From Methylococcales bacterium (GTDB lineage Bacteria > Pseudomonadota > Gammaproteobacteria > Methylococcales > UBA1147), in assembly GCA_024958995.1 (NCBI GenBank), contig JANXGZ010000248.1, forward strand, positions 1-5,022: 5,022 nucleotides of DNA, read 5' to 3'. Numbering within the stretch: the stretch's first letter is position 1; each line of letters begins with the position of its first letter. Shown piece by piece: positions 1-5,022 of this stretch. The translations under genes were made by a program, and so were the position numbers. The notes beneath the pieces are model-generated. The model had not been told where the DNA came from and searched no databases. It saw nothing but the letters and a program-made list of their open reading frames with translations.

Positions 1-1
1 A

Positions 2-508
2 CAGGAGATCGACAAGCTCCGTGTGTTGTACGGTTCAGCACCGTTGAATATGCAAACGGTCGAAGACGTCGTCCTGGACTCCGCTCACTTTAATGTTTTT
101 GATCTGGTCGATGGTGCATTGGCCGGGAATGCGGTACGGATCAGTCGTGTACTCCGCAGCATCCGTAAGGAGGGCTTGGCATATCCGTTGGTGCTGTGGG
201 CGCTGGCCAGGGAACTAAGGCTGCTTGCCTCAATGCGATATGATCTAGATCGGGGGAGGGGTCGGGCACAGCTCTACGGGAGTCACCGGGTCTGGGAAAG
301 CCGACAGGGGCTTTTTGATGCTGCGCTGCGAAGACTGGATCATGATCAGATTCAGGTGCTTGTTGCACGTTGTGTCCTGGTTGACCGGGTCGGCAAGGGA
401 CTTTCCAGGGGAGATATCTGGAATGAACTGCTTCAACTGTGCCTTGCGATAGCAGGTTGTACCGTACTGTCGTCGTCGGACGGCTGGAACGAAGCAGTCA
501 TCCAGTGA
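2..508 (+). CDS. holA: DNA polymerase III subunit delta, C-terminal part (start lies before the window)
   Basis: This is the delta subunit of the replicative clamp loader, which with delta' and gamma/tau opens the beta sliding clamp and loads it on DNA. The frame is open from base 2 and gives 168 residues, about half of the usual length of roughly 340. The first residues (EIDKL) match the end of the central domain. The remainder is the helical C-terminal collar domain: a D-S-A-H-F segment, then F-D-L-V-D, then the W-A-L-A-R-E-L helix, then H-R-V-W-E-S-R, each of which has a recognisable counterpart in E. coli HolA as I remember it. The beta-binding N-terminal domain is not in view. The TGA is 28 bp before proA, so the two are probably cotranscribed. 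An ATG at 23 is internal and is not the start. Family identity is confident; only the 5' end is missing. Confidence 0.93.
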   Translation, partial: QEIDKLRVLYGSAPLNMQTVEDVVLDSAHFNVFDLVDGALAGNAVRISRVLRSIRKEGLAYPLVLWALARELRLLASMRYDLDRGRGRAQLYGSHRVWESRQGLFDAALRRLDHDQIQVLVARCVLVDRVGKGLSRGDIWNELLQLCLAIAGCTVLSSSDGWNEAVIQ

Positions 509-536
509 AATAGTGAACGATTAGGAAAACCGAACA

Positions 537-1796
537 ATGGAAGAAATCAGGGATTACGTTCAGGGTCTGGGTCATGAGGCACGCGTCGCCTCCCGAGTAC
601 TTGCACGAGCCGAATCCGGTCTCAAGAATCTTGCACTTTCGCGAATCGCGGAGGCCATCGAACGAAACCGTGAATCGTTGTTGCGCGAAAACCGCAAGGA
701 TCTCGAGGCGGGAAACCAGAACCAGCTTGAATCGGCTCTTATGGACCGTCTGGAACTGACCGGCAAGCGAATTCAGGCCATGACGGATGGACTGGCCGAG
801 ATTGCGGCCCTTATGGATCCCGTCGGCGAGATCAGCAACTTGGTCTACCGGCCCAGCGGTATACAGGTCGGACGCATGCGGGTGCCACTGGGGGTGATCG
901 GCATTATCTACGAATCGCGGCCCAATGTTACAGCCGATGCTGCAGCACTGTGTTTGAAATCGGGCAATGCTTGCATATTGCGCGGCGGGTCTGAGGCGAT
1001 CCATTCGAACCGGGCGATTGCAGTCTGCATCAAGGAAGGCTTAGCCGAAGCTGGTTTGCCGGAGTCCTGTGTGCAGGTTGTCGAGACGACCGATCGTGCC
1101 GCGGTCGGCGAACTGGTGCGAATGAATGAGTATGTTGACGTGATTGTGCCCCGGGGCGGCAAGGGTCTGATCGAACGGATATCGAGAGAGTCGCGAATCC
1201 CGGTGATCAAGCATCTGGACGGAATCTGCCATGTATTCATCGACGATCGTGCCGATCTCGGTAAAGCCAGCGAAATTGCCTTTAACGCCAAGACTCAGCG
1301 CTATGGAACCTGCAACACGATGGAAACGTTGCTGGTTGCAGAGAAGGTTGCGCAGATCGTTCTTCCTGGACTTGCGGCGCGTTTCATCAATCACGGGGTT
1401 GAAATCAGGGGGTGCCTGAAAACACGGGAATTGGTTTCACAATGCGGCGTAGCCTCGGAAGAAGATTGGGCTACGGAGTACCTTGCGCCGGTTTTATCGA
1501 TTCGCATCGTCGACCGACTGGAGGATGCCATCGAACATATCAATCACTACGGTTCTGCCCACACGGATACGATCGTCACCGAGGATTACACTCGCGCCCG
1601 CCGTTTCCTGCAGGAAGTCGATTCCAGTTCGGTGATGGTGAATGCGTCGACACGTTTTGCTGATGGTTTCGAGTACGGGCTGGGCGCGGAAATTGGAATC
1701 AGTACCGACAAACTGCACGCACGGGGTCCGGTCGGGCTCGAAGGCCTGACTTCATTGAAATTCATCGTGCTTGGCGACGGCCATATCCGGATTTAG
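537..1796 (+). CDS. proA: Gamma-glutamyl phosphate reductase (glutamate-5-semialdehyde dehydrogenase)
   Basis: This enzyme carries out the second step of proline synthesis from glutamate: NADPH-dependent reduction of gamma-glutamyl phosphate to glutamate-5-semialdehyde, in the cytoplasm. The 419 residues are the normal full length. Visible hallmarks are YESRPNV (residues 125–131) and the RGG at 149–151 in the cofactor-binding part, PRGGKGLI from residue 205, and the active-site segment QRYGTCNTMETLL with the catalytic cysteine at residue 259. The C-terminal GAEIGISTDKLHARGPVGLE segment is also typical. The ATG at 537 has AGGA at 523–526, ten bases upstream, and gives the expected N-terminus. 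The partner kinase gene proB is not adjacent, as is common in gammaproteobacteria, where proA often lies beside nadD. Nothing suggests damage or transfer. Confidence 0.98.
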   Translation: MEEIRDYVQGLGHEARVASRVLARAESGLKNLALSRIAEAIERNRESLLRENRKDLEAGNQNQLESALMDRLELTGKRIQAMTDGLAEIAALMDPVGEISNLVYRPSGIQVGRMRVPLGVIGIIYESRPNVTADAAALCLKSGNACILRGGSEAIHSNRAIAVCIKEGLAEAGLPESCVQVVETTDRAAVGELVRMNEYVDVIVPRGGKGLIERISRESRIPVIKHLDGICHVFIDDRADLGKASEIAFNAKTQRYGTCNTMETLLVAEKVAQIVLPGLAARFINHGVEIRGCLKTRELVSQCGVASEEDWATEYLAPVLSIRIVDRLEDAIEHINHYGSAHTDTIVTEDYTRARRFLQEVDSSSVMVNASTRFADGFEYGLGAEIGISTDKLHARGPVGLEGLTSLKFIVLGDGHIRI

Positions 1797-1816
1797 CTTG
1801 AAAGGGAAAGGATTCA

Positions 1817-1849
1817 ATGGGTCAATGGGGCGAGCGGATTCCCGATTAG
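1817..1849 (+). CDS. Possible ten-codon leader reading frame upstream of nadD
   Basis: ATG at 1817 opens a short frame (MGQWGERIPD) that ends at TAG 1847–1849. It is preceded by AAGGA at 1808–1812, four bases from the ATG. That is a better ribosome-binding site than anything in front of nadD, whose ATG lies 31 bases after this stop. The peptide resembles nothing I know. It could be a leader whose translation affects the hairpin over the nadD start, or it could be chance. The case rests only on the Shine-Dalgarno match and its position. Confidence 0.25.
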   Translation: MGQWGERIPD

Positions 1850-1862
1850 TCGGTTTCGTAAT

Positions 1863-1884
1863 TCATCGGTTCGACGAACCATGA
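1863..1884 (+). promoter_or_regulatory. Inverted repeat enclosing the nadD start codon
   Basis: GGTTCGACGAACC at 1868–1880 is a perfect 13-bp inverted repeat that ends one base before the nadD ATG. In RNA, G1868–C1872 can pair with G1876–C1880 around a three-base loop. After a bulged C1867, TCAT 1863–1866 can pair with ATGA 1881–1884. The stem would then contain the start codon itself. No Shine-Dalgarno sequence is visible here. The pairing is seen in the sequence; a role in translation control, or as a DNA operator, is inference. Confidence 0.4.
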
Positions 1885-2516
1885 TTGGGTTCATAGGAGG
1901 AACCTTTGACCCGGTTCATTTCGGCCACCTGAGAGTGGCACTTGAGGTCAGGGAGTTCCTCGGGCTTGACCGGTTGCGCCTGCTCCCCTGCCGTGAACCG
2001 GTGCATAGATCGGTTCAGGGCGCACCACCTCAGGCGCGGCGGATGATGCTCGAGTTGGCGGTTCGAAACGAGCCATCCCTGCTCGTCGACCCACGGGAAC
2101 TGGAACGGTCCGGTCCTTCGTACATGTATGATACTTTGCTGTCGATACAGGCTGAATTTCCTGGGCAGTCTCTGGTGCTTGTACTCGGTATGGACGCCTT
2201 CGCTGGACTTGATCGCTGGTATCGATGGAATGAACTGCCCGGGCTGACCCACTTCCTGGTGCTTCATCGGCCTGGATACGAGCCGCAGGTGCCCACGGGG
2301 TTAACACGGTCGGGACTGTTTCGTATCGGCGATTACAAGGATGTTTTCGACCGGCATGTTTCCGGTTTTGTTGTTTTTCATGCGGTAAGTCAGCTCGAGA
2401 TTTCATCAACAGGAATACGCGAGATTCTTGCTCGGTGCGGGAATCCACGTTTCCTGCTGCCTGAATCGGTACTTGAGATGATCAGAGAGCAGGGATTTTA
2501 TACTGGGAGCCCATAA
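1881..2516 (+). CDS. nadD: Nicotinate-nucleotide adenylyltransferase
   Basis: NadD joins ATP and nicotinate mononucleotide to give deamido-NAD and pyrophosphate, an essential late step of NAD synthesis in the cytoplasm. The 211 residues are normal for the family. The N-terminus carries the nucleotidyltransferase signature GGTFDPVHFGHL (residues 6–17) with the HxGH motif at H13–H16. A GMDAFAGLDRWYRW segment lies mid-protein, and the second signature ISSTGIR is at residues 174–180. The end (PESVLEMIREQGFY) is also typical. The ATG at 1881 gives exactly the usual family N-terminus. The frame is open upstream but offers no ATG, and no Shine-Dalgarno sequence precedes the start. The gene follows proA after 84 bp and precedes rsfS, the common gammaproteobacterial order. 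Start-codon control may be unusual because of the hairpin at 1863–1884. Confidence 0.97.
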   Translation: MIGFIGGTFDPVHFGHLRVALEVREFLGLDRLRLLPCREPVHRSVQGAPPQARRMMLELAVRNEPSLLVDPRELERSGPSYMYDTLLSIQAEFPGQSLVLVLGMDAFAGLDRWYRWNELPGLTHFLVLHRPGYEPQVPTGLTRSGLFRIGDYKDVFDRHVSGFVVFHAVSQLEISSTGIREILARCGNPRFLLPESVLEMIREQGFYTGSP

Positions 2517-2572
2517 CGGATCGGAAATTTCGTACCATGGGTAGGTGCCATTCAACGATCAAAGAGCGGATT

Positions 2573-2920
2573 ATGCAAATATCAGACATGCTGAACTTGG
2601 TGCTTCGGACTCTGGACGAAGGAAAGGCCAACGACATCACGAATATCGATGTCCGAGGCAAGACGAGTATTATGGACCACCTGGTGGTGGCCAGCGGCAC
2701 CTCGGAACGCCATGTCAAGGCATTGGCCAGGCAAGTTACGGAGAAACTCGGGGAGCACTGGATTAAACCCCTGGGTATCGAGGGAGAACAGATAGGAGAC
2801 TGGGTCCTGGTCGACATCGGAGACATTGTTCTCCATGTTATGGTGCCGAAAACCCGCGGGTTCTATCAGCTTGAAAAGTTCTGGGATGCTGATTTTGATA
2901 CGGAGCAAGATTCGGCCTGA
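2573..2920 (+). CDS. rsfS: Ribosomal silencing factor RsfS (DUF143/Iojap family)
   Basis: RsfS binds ribosomal protein uL14 on the large subunit and blocks joining with the small subunit, which lowers translation in stationary phase or starvation. From the ATG at 2573 the protein has 115 residues, close to the usual 105–120. Family features are a K-A-N-D-I segment, DVRGKTS, the VVASGTSERHVKAL stretch, PLGIEGE, DWVLVDIGDIVLHVM and FYQLEKFW. An in-frame ATG at 2537 would add 12 residues (MGRCHSTIKERI). I prefer 2573 because the family normally begins only a few residues before this first helix; AGAG at 2563–2566 is a weak ribosome-binding site for it. The upstream start is possible, with GGA at 2523–2525. 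The gene directly follows nadD as usual, but the usual next gene, rlmH, is absent. Confidence 0.94.
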   Translation: MQISDMLNLVLRTLDEGKANDITNIDVRGKTSIMDHLVVASGTSERHVKALARQVTEKLGEHWIKPLGIEGEQIGDWVLVDIGDIVLHVMVPKTRGFYQLEKFWDADFDTEQDSA

Positions 2921-3202
2921 TTGATGTTTGCTACCCATTATTGAGTGAATCCGTGAGACAGCTGCTTCTCATTGGCATATTGCTGGCCGGGACTGGGTTA
3001 ACGTATGCGGTAGGTGTCGATGTCCCTTAAGGCTAAAACGGTTAGAACTATGACTCCGGCCGTCCTGTATCGAGATTCGCTGGGAGTACTGGGACCCGAC
3101 TGAACATTTTCGCTGGAGGAGTATAGCAACAGCTGTATGGATCTCAAGCAAAAGACATGCACTTGGCAATGCAGCTTGACCGTATAACCGTTGATTGCCT
3201 TC
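2921..3202. other. Gap between rsfS and the tRNA promoter with no convincing gene
   Basis: In many gammaproteobacteria rlmH starts right after rsfS, but no RlmH-like sequence is seen in any frame. Apart from the small signal-peptide-like frame at 2953–3030, the stretch holds only short unrelated open frames on both strands without ribosome-binding sites. I see no clear intrinsic terminator for the holA–rsfS transcript. The stretch could be a decayed gene or simply intergenic DNA at a rearrangement point. Confidence 0.4.
2953..3030 (+). CDS. Possible 25-codon reading frame resembling a signal peptide, perhaps a gene remnant
   Basis: GTG at 2953 (or the in-frame TTG at 2941) opens a short frame that stops at TAA 3028–3030. 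The predicted peptide has an arginine near the N-terminus, a hydrophobic run (LLLIGILLAGTGL) and T-Y-A followed by V-G, which would fit a signal-peptidase site. Only about seven residues follow that point. This could be the front end of an exported-protein gene cut short by mutation or rearrangement. I found no convincing continuation in another frame: ATG 3020 opens a 27-residue frame to TGA 3101–3103 that I do not recognise. No clear Shine-Dalgarno sequence precedes it. It may be chance. Confidence 0.2.
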   Translation: MRQLLLIGILLAGTGLTYAVGVDVP

Positions 3203-3230
3203 TTGACATCGCCGGTTGGTTCATTAAAAT
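3203..3230 (+). promoter_or_regulatory. Sigma-70-type promoter for the tRNA-Gly/tRNA-Cys operon
   Basis: TTGACA at 3203–3208 is a perfect -35 box. TAAAAT at 3225–3230 is a -10 box with one difference from consensus, and the spacing is 16 bp. Transcription would start near 3236–3238, giving a short leader of about eight to ten bases before the tRNA-Gly gene at 3246. Its position and strength fit a stable-RNA promoter. Confidence 0.8.
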
Positions 3231-3245
3231 GCACTGTTCATTTGC

Positions 3246-3321
3246 GCGGGAATAGCTCAGCTGGTAGAGCACAACCTTGCCAAGGTTGGGGTCGCGAGTT
3301 CGAATCTCGTTTCCCGCTCCA
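3246..3321 (+). tRNA. tRNA-Gly (anticodon GCC)
   Basis: The 76-base gene folds as a standard cloverleaf. The acceptor arm pairs GCGGGAA (3246–3252) with TTCCCGC (3311–3317), followed by discriminator T and an encoded CCA (3319–3321). The D arm holds TAGCTCAGCTGGTAGAGCA. The anticodon stem pairs CAACC with GGTTG around TTGCCAA, placing the anticodon GCC at 3279–3281. The T loop is TTCGAAT. It reads the glycine codons GGC and GGU. It is the first gene of a two-tRNA operon, 39 bp before tRNA-Cys. Confidence 0.97.
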
Positions 3322-3360
3322 ATTCAAAGTGCTGGAAAGCCTTGTTTCGCGTTATCTCTT

Positions 3361-3434
3361 GGCTGCGTGGCAGAGTGGTTATGCAGCGGCCTGCAAAGCC
3401 GTGGACGCCGGTTCGATTCCGACCGCAGCCTCCA
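3361..3434 (+). tRNA. tRNA-Cys (anticodon GCA)
   Basis: The 74-base gene has an acceptor stem GGCTGCG (3361–3367) with CGCAGCC (3424–3430), then discriminator T (U73, the known cysteine identity base) and an encoded CCA (3432–3434). The anticodon stem GCGGC/GCCGT encloses CTGCAAA, with anticodon GCA at 3393–3395. The T arm contains GGTTCGATTCC. In E. coli a Gly–Cys pair is followed by a tRNA-Leu; here a repeat-rich gap and an integrase gene follow. The 3' part of this tRNA is therefore a natural candidate for an integration target. Confidence 0.97.
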
Positions 3435-3452
3435 ATTTAACATCGAAGTATC

Positions 3453-3487
3453 ATATAGTTACCCGTTATTAACAAGGGTAGCTATAT
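3453..3487. repeat. 12-bp inverted repeat between tRNA-Cys and the integrase
   Basis: The left arm ATATAGTTACCC (3453–3464) and the right arm GGGTAGCTATAT (3476–3487) are complementary at 11 of 12 positions, and the odd pair is a G·U in RNA. They flank an 11-base centre, GTTATTAACAA, which itself holds GTT/AAC. As RNA it could end the tRNA transcript, but no T-run follows the stem. As DNA it could be a recombinase or repressor site next to the attachment point. The repeat is certain; the role is not known. Confidence 0.7.
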
Positions 3488-3500
3488 CTGCGCCTGCTCT

Positions 3501-3522
3501 CTTGCCACAGTCTCGCCACAGT
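3501..3522. repeat. Tandem 11-bp direct repeat just upstream of the integrase
   Basis: CTTGCCACAGT (3501–3511) is followed directly by CTCGCCACAGT (3512–3522), with 10 of 11 bases identical. The 11-bp period puts both copies on nearly the same face of the helix. Closely spaced direct repeats beside an integrase gene often serve as arm-type sites for the integrase or as sites for its regulator. That role is inferred here from position only. Confidence 0.6.
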
Positions 3523-3538
3523 TCGTGGAGGGCTTCCC

Positions 3539-4507
3539 GTGGCTACAATCAGAAAACGACCAACAGGCAAATATGAGGCACAAGTCCGGATAAGGGGATG
3601 TCGGGCTCGCACCAAGTCATTTCGATGCAAACAAGATGCTGAAAGATGGGCCAGACACATTGAAGACAAGATGGCTCGATCCGTTGTTGTTGATTACTCT
3701 CTGGCTGAACGTTTCACGGTAGCGGACATTGTTCAGCGATATGCGACTGAGATCCTGCCGTCCAAACGATCCTGCAGACAGGAGTCTTCCAGGGTTCGTG
3801 AATTAACCAGAAGACTTGGCCACATCTCATTGGCACGCTTGTCATCACTGGATTTGTCGCAATACCGAGATGAGCGGTTAAAACAAGTCGCCGCGCAAAC
3901 GGTGATTCATGAATTGGGATTGCTCAATCGTGCGTTAAAGGCGGCCACGCTTGATTGGGGGATTGCTCTCCCCAATGGCAGCATTCCTCGGGTAAGAAAG
4001 CCTGAGCGCTCCAGGGGAAGGGATAGACGGCCATCAGGCGATGAGTTAGAGAAACTACTGGACAGATCTGATCCAGTCATGCGTGTTGTGATCCAGTTTG
4101 CCATTGAAACAGGAATGCGTCGGGGTGAACTAGCCGAATTGGTGCGCTCCGATGTTTGTTACAACAAAAGGACAATTCTTGTCAGACACGCCAAGAATGG
4201 AGAGACTCGGTTCGTACCCTTGTCGACCAAGGCTGTTTCATTACTGAGGAAGCTTCCTATTAACCTAGGTGACTCCCTATTCGCAATGCCGCCACATAGA
4301 ATCAGTCGAAGGTTTCTGAAGGCATGCAGGAGTGGGGGGATATTAGATCTCAGGTTTCACGATTTGCGACATGAGGCGTGTTCGAGGTTGTTTGAGAAGG
4401 GTCTGAACTCAATGGAGGTTAGTTCCATCTCGGGACACAAGACGCTACAAATGCTGAAGCGGTACACCCATTTGCGGGCAGAAGATCTCGTGAAGAAACT
4501 GGGTTGA
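3539..4507 (+). CDS. Tyrosine recombinase / site-specific integrase
   Basis: This is a DNA-cutting and rejoining enzyme of the lambda-integrase/XerD family, likely to insert and excise an element at the neighbouring tRNA region. The start is GTG at 3539, with GGAGG at 3527–3531, seven bases upstream. The 322 residues comprise a basic N-terminal arm-binding-like part (about 1–46), a helical core-binding domain (about 60–150) and the catalytic domain. All catalytic positions are present: R194 in ETGMRRGEL, K219 in HAKNGE, H274 and R277 in HDLRH, H300 in SGHKT, and the nucleophile Y309 in KRYTHL. It therefore appears intact and active. Its base composition is lower in G+C (29 of 60 in 3541–3600) than proA (36 of 60 in 1141–1200), which fits acquired DNA. 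No excisionase gene or cargo is visible. The exact subfamily is not assigned; a solitary, domesticated recombinase is the alternative. Confidence 0.95.
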   Translation: MATIRKRPTGKYEAQVRIRGCRARTKSFRCKQDAERWARHIEDKMARSVVVDYSLAERFTVADIVQRYATEILPSKRSCRQESSRVRELTRRLGHISLARLSSLDLSQYRDERLKQVAAQTVIHELGLLNRALKAATLDWGIALPNGSIPRVRKPERSRGRDRRPSGDELEKLLDRSDPVMRVVIQFAIETGMRRGELAELVRSDVCYNKRTILVRHAKNGETRFVPLSTKAVSLLRKLPINLGDSLFAMPPHRISRRFLKACRSGGILDLRFHDLRHEACSRLFEKGLNSMEVSSISGHKTLQMLKRYTHLRAEDLVKKLG

Positions 4508-4536
4508 TTTGTGTCGAAGGAGCGTGAGCGGACAGG

Positions 4537-4555
4537 TGACCCCTGTTAGGGGTTA
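4537..4555 (+). terminator. Hairpin after the integrase, possible weak terminator
   Basis: ACCCCT (4539–4544) pairs with AGGGGT (4548–4553) around GTT, and the stem extends by a G·U and a T–A pair to eight pairs. It lies 29 bp after the integrase stop codon. It is not followed by a T-run; the next bases are AAAACGGCATTTT, which offer only a further weak AAAA/TTTT pairing. An intrinsic terminator is therefore plausible but below standard. Confidence 0.35.
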
Positions 4556-4737
4556 AAACGGCATTTTGTATCACGTAGCGTGCACCGTGCATGTTATCGG
4601 CACATTAGACACCTTGTTCAAGGAAATCGAGTCAAATCCTATTCCGGAAAGTGGTTTTTCACACAAGTGGGGTGCATGGCACTAATTTTGTTAGGGGCAT
4701 GATGTCGAAACTTGAGGTGTTGTCAAATGAAATCCTC

Positions 4738-4750
4738 TAAGTTATTGATT
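4738..4750 (-). promoter_or_regulatory. IHF-binding-like site
   Basis: Read on the minus strand, AATCAATAACTTA fits the IHF consensus WATCAANNNNTTR at every fixed position. IHF bends DNA sharply and is a usual partner of lambda-type integrases and of some origins and promoters. An exact match is uncommon by chance in 500 bp but not rare enough to be proof, since the region is AT-rich. Confidence 0.4.
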
Positions 4751-4848
4751 CATCGATCAGATAAAGCCCTGCATGAATGTTTCCCAACTGGGTAAGATTC
4801 AATAAGAATCAGTATTTAACGAATCTTTAGGAAGATTAATCCACCAGG

Positions 4849-4871
4849 TTATCCACAGGAATTGTGGGTAA
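4849..4871. repeat. DnaA-box sequence within a 9-bp inverted repeat
   Basis: TTATCCACA (4849–4857) is identical to the high-affinity DnaA box. After five bases, TGTGGGTAA (4863–4871) is its inverted copy with one difference, which would be a G·U pair in RNA. The repeat is seen directly. DnaA binding is an inference from the consensus. A single box pair does not make an origin, and none of the usual chromosomal origin genes is nearby. Confidence 0.45.
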
Positions 4872-4982
4872 AGTAATTTTCTCTTTGAACAATAAAGACT
4901 TATCGGATTTCTCTAACAATCTTGCTGAGTTTTGGCTAATCTTGAATAGGGTTCGGAGTTTTTGGTGAACCTAATTTCCATG

Positions 4983-5022
4983 AAAAAAGGCCGACGCCTG
5001 GGTATGGCATAAATCACCGGGC
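4983..5022. terminator. Possible terminator hairpin cut by the window end
   Basis: Six A residues (4983–4988) are followed directly by GGCCGACGCC (4989–4998). The last bases, GGC (5020–5022), could begin a matching arm GGCGTCGGCC. On the minus strand this would be a GC stem followed by six T residues, a standard intrinsic terminator for a gene coming from the right. Only three pairs of the second arm can be seen, so this is a prediction about the sequence beyond the window. Confidence 0.3.

Larger units (their letters stand above)
4508..5022. other. 515-bp gene-free region rich in short repeats and protein-binding-like sites
   Basis: No frame of useful length, start or ribosome-binding site is seen on either strand. 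The final MKKGRRLGMA frame from ATG 4980 has no Shine-Dalgarno sequence. From left to right it holds a hairpin at 4537–4555; CGTGCA twice (4579–4584, 4586–4591); the palindromes CCTTG-TT-CAAGG (4612–4623) and TTCCGGAA (4642–4649); an IHF-like site (4738–4750); five AATCTT/AAGATT hexamers between 4794 and 4943; a DnaA-box inverted repeat (4849–4871); and a half hairpin at the end. Part of it is strongly AT-rich (20 G/C in 4801–4860). It could be the non-coding end of an integrative element, a replication or regulatory region, or a decayed gene area. Confidence 0.5.

Noticed and set aside
498..1004. 168-codon minus-strand open frame opposite proA
   Set aside because: It lies antisense to a fully conserved enzyme gene and resembles no family I know. 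The proA reading explains the sequence.
1863..2448. Minus-strand open frames of 134 and 166 codons opposite nadD
   Set aside because: They overlap each other and the clear nadD gene, and have low-complexity basic compositions typical of shadow frames.
2537..2572. Upstream ATG at 2537 as the rsfS start
   Set aside because: It would add 12 residues not typical of the family. It was kept only as an alternative because the ribosome-binding site at 2573 is also weak.
2998..3234. Minus-strand 78-codon frame between rsfS and the tRNAs
   Set aside because: It has no recognisable sequence and no ribosome-binding site, and its start overlaps the tRNA promoter.
3191..3576. Two overlapping plus-strand open frames of 93 and 99 codons across the tRNA genes (3191–3472 and 3277–3576)
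   Set aside because: They run through both tRNA genes, and their sequence is just the translated tRNA. Neither has a supported start.
4849..4871. Chromosomal replication origin
   Set aside because: There is only one perfect DnaA box and one imperfect copy, no clear AT-rich unwinding repeats, and no dnaA, dnaN, mnmG or rpmH nearby.
3435..5022. Second copy of the tRNA-Cys 3' end marking an attR site
   Set aside because: I looked by eye for the T-arm and acceptor sequence after the integrase and found none.
4508..5022. CRISPR array or known structured RNA (tmRNA, RNase P RNA, 6S RNA)
   Set aside because: The repeats are too short and irregular for CRISPR, and none of the signature sequences of those RNAs was recognised.

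Overview
The window looks like a gammaproteobacterial chromosome segment. The evidence is the gene order holA–proA–nadD–rsfS, which is familiar from that class, the protein sequences themselves, and two tRNA genes with genome-encoded CCA. I cannot name a genus.

Left part (1–2920, all on the + strand): the 3' half of holA (DNA polymerase III delta, clamp loader), complete proA (proline biosynthesis), complete nadD (NAD biosynthesis) and complete rsfS (ribosome silencing factor). The genes are closely spaced (28 bp, 84 bp, then 20–56 bp) and probably form one housekeeping transcript. They share no pathway. The gap before nadD is unusual. nadD has no Shine-Dalgarno sequence. Its ATG lies in the stem of a possible hairpin, and a ten-codon reading frame with its own Shine-Dalgarno sequence sits just upstream.

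Middle (2921–3434): rlmH, the usual gene after rsfS, is not here. Instead there are about 280 bp without a convincing gene, apart from a 25-codon frame resembling a signal peptide. A strong sigma-70-type promoter (TTGACA, 16 bp, TAAAAT) then leads into tRNA-Gly(GCC) and tRNA-Cys(GCA).

Right part (3435–5022): a tyrosine recombinase (322 aa) with all catalytic residues starts about 100 bp after tRNA-Cys. The short gap between them holds a near-perfect 12-bp inverted repeat and an 11-bp tandem repeat, which is the kind of layout expected at the integrase end of a tRNA-linked integrative element. After the integrase come 515 bp without a gene. This stretch is AT-rich in part (4801–4860 has 20 G/C of 60, against 36 of 60 in a sample of proA, 1141–1200). 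It contains an exact IHF-consensus match, a perfect DnaA-box sequence in an inverted repeat, and five AATCTT/AAGATT hexamers. The window appears to end inside a terminator-like hairpin.

The most interesting part is therefore 3435–5022: an integrase plus dense non-coding DNA signals and no cargo in view. I see no defence, CRISPR, toxin–antitoxin or retron genes. Whether an undescribed element continues to the right cannot be judged from this window.
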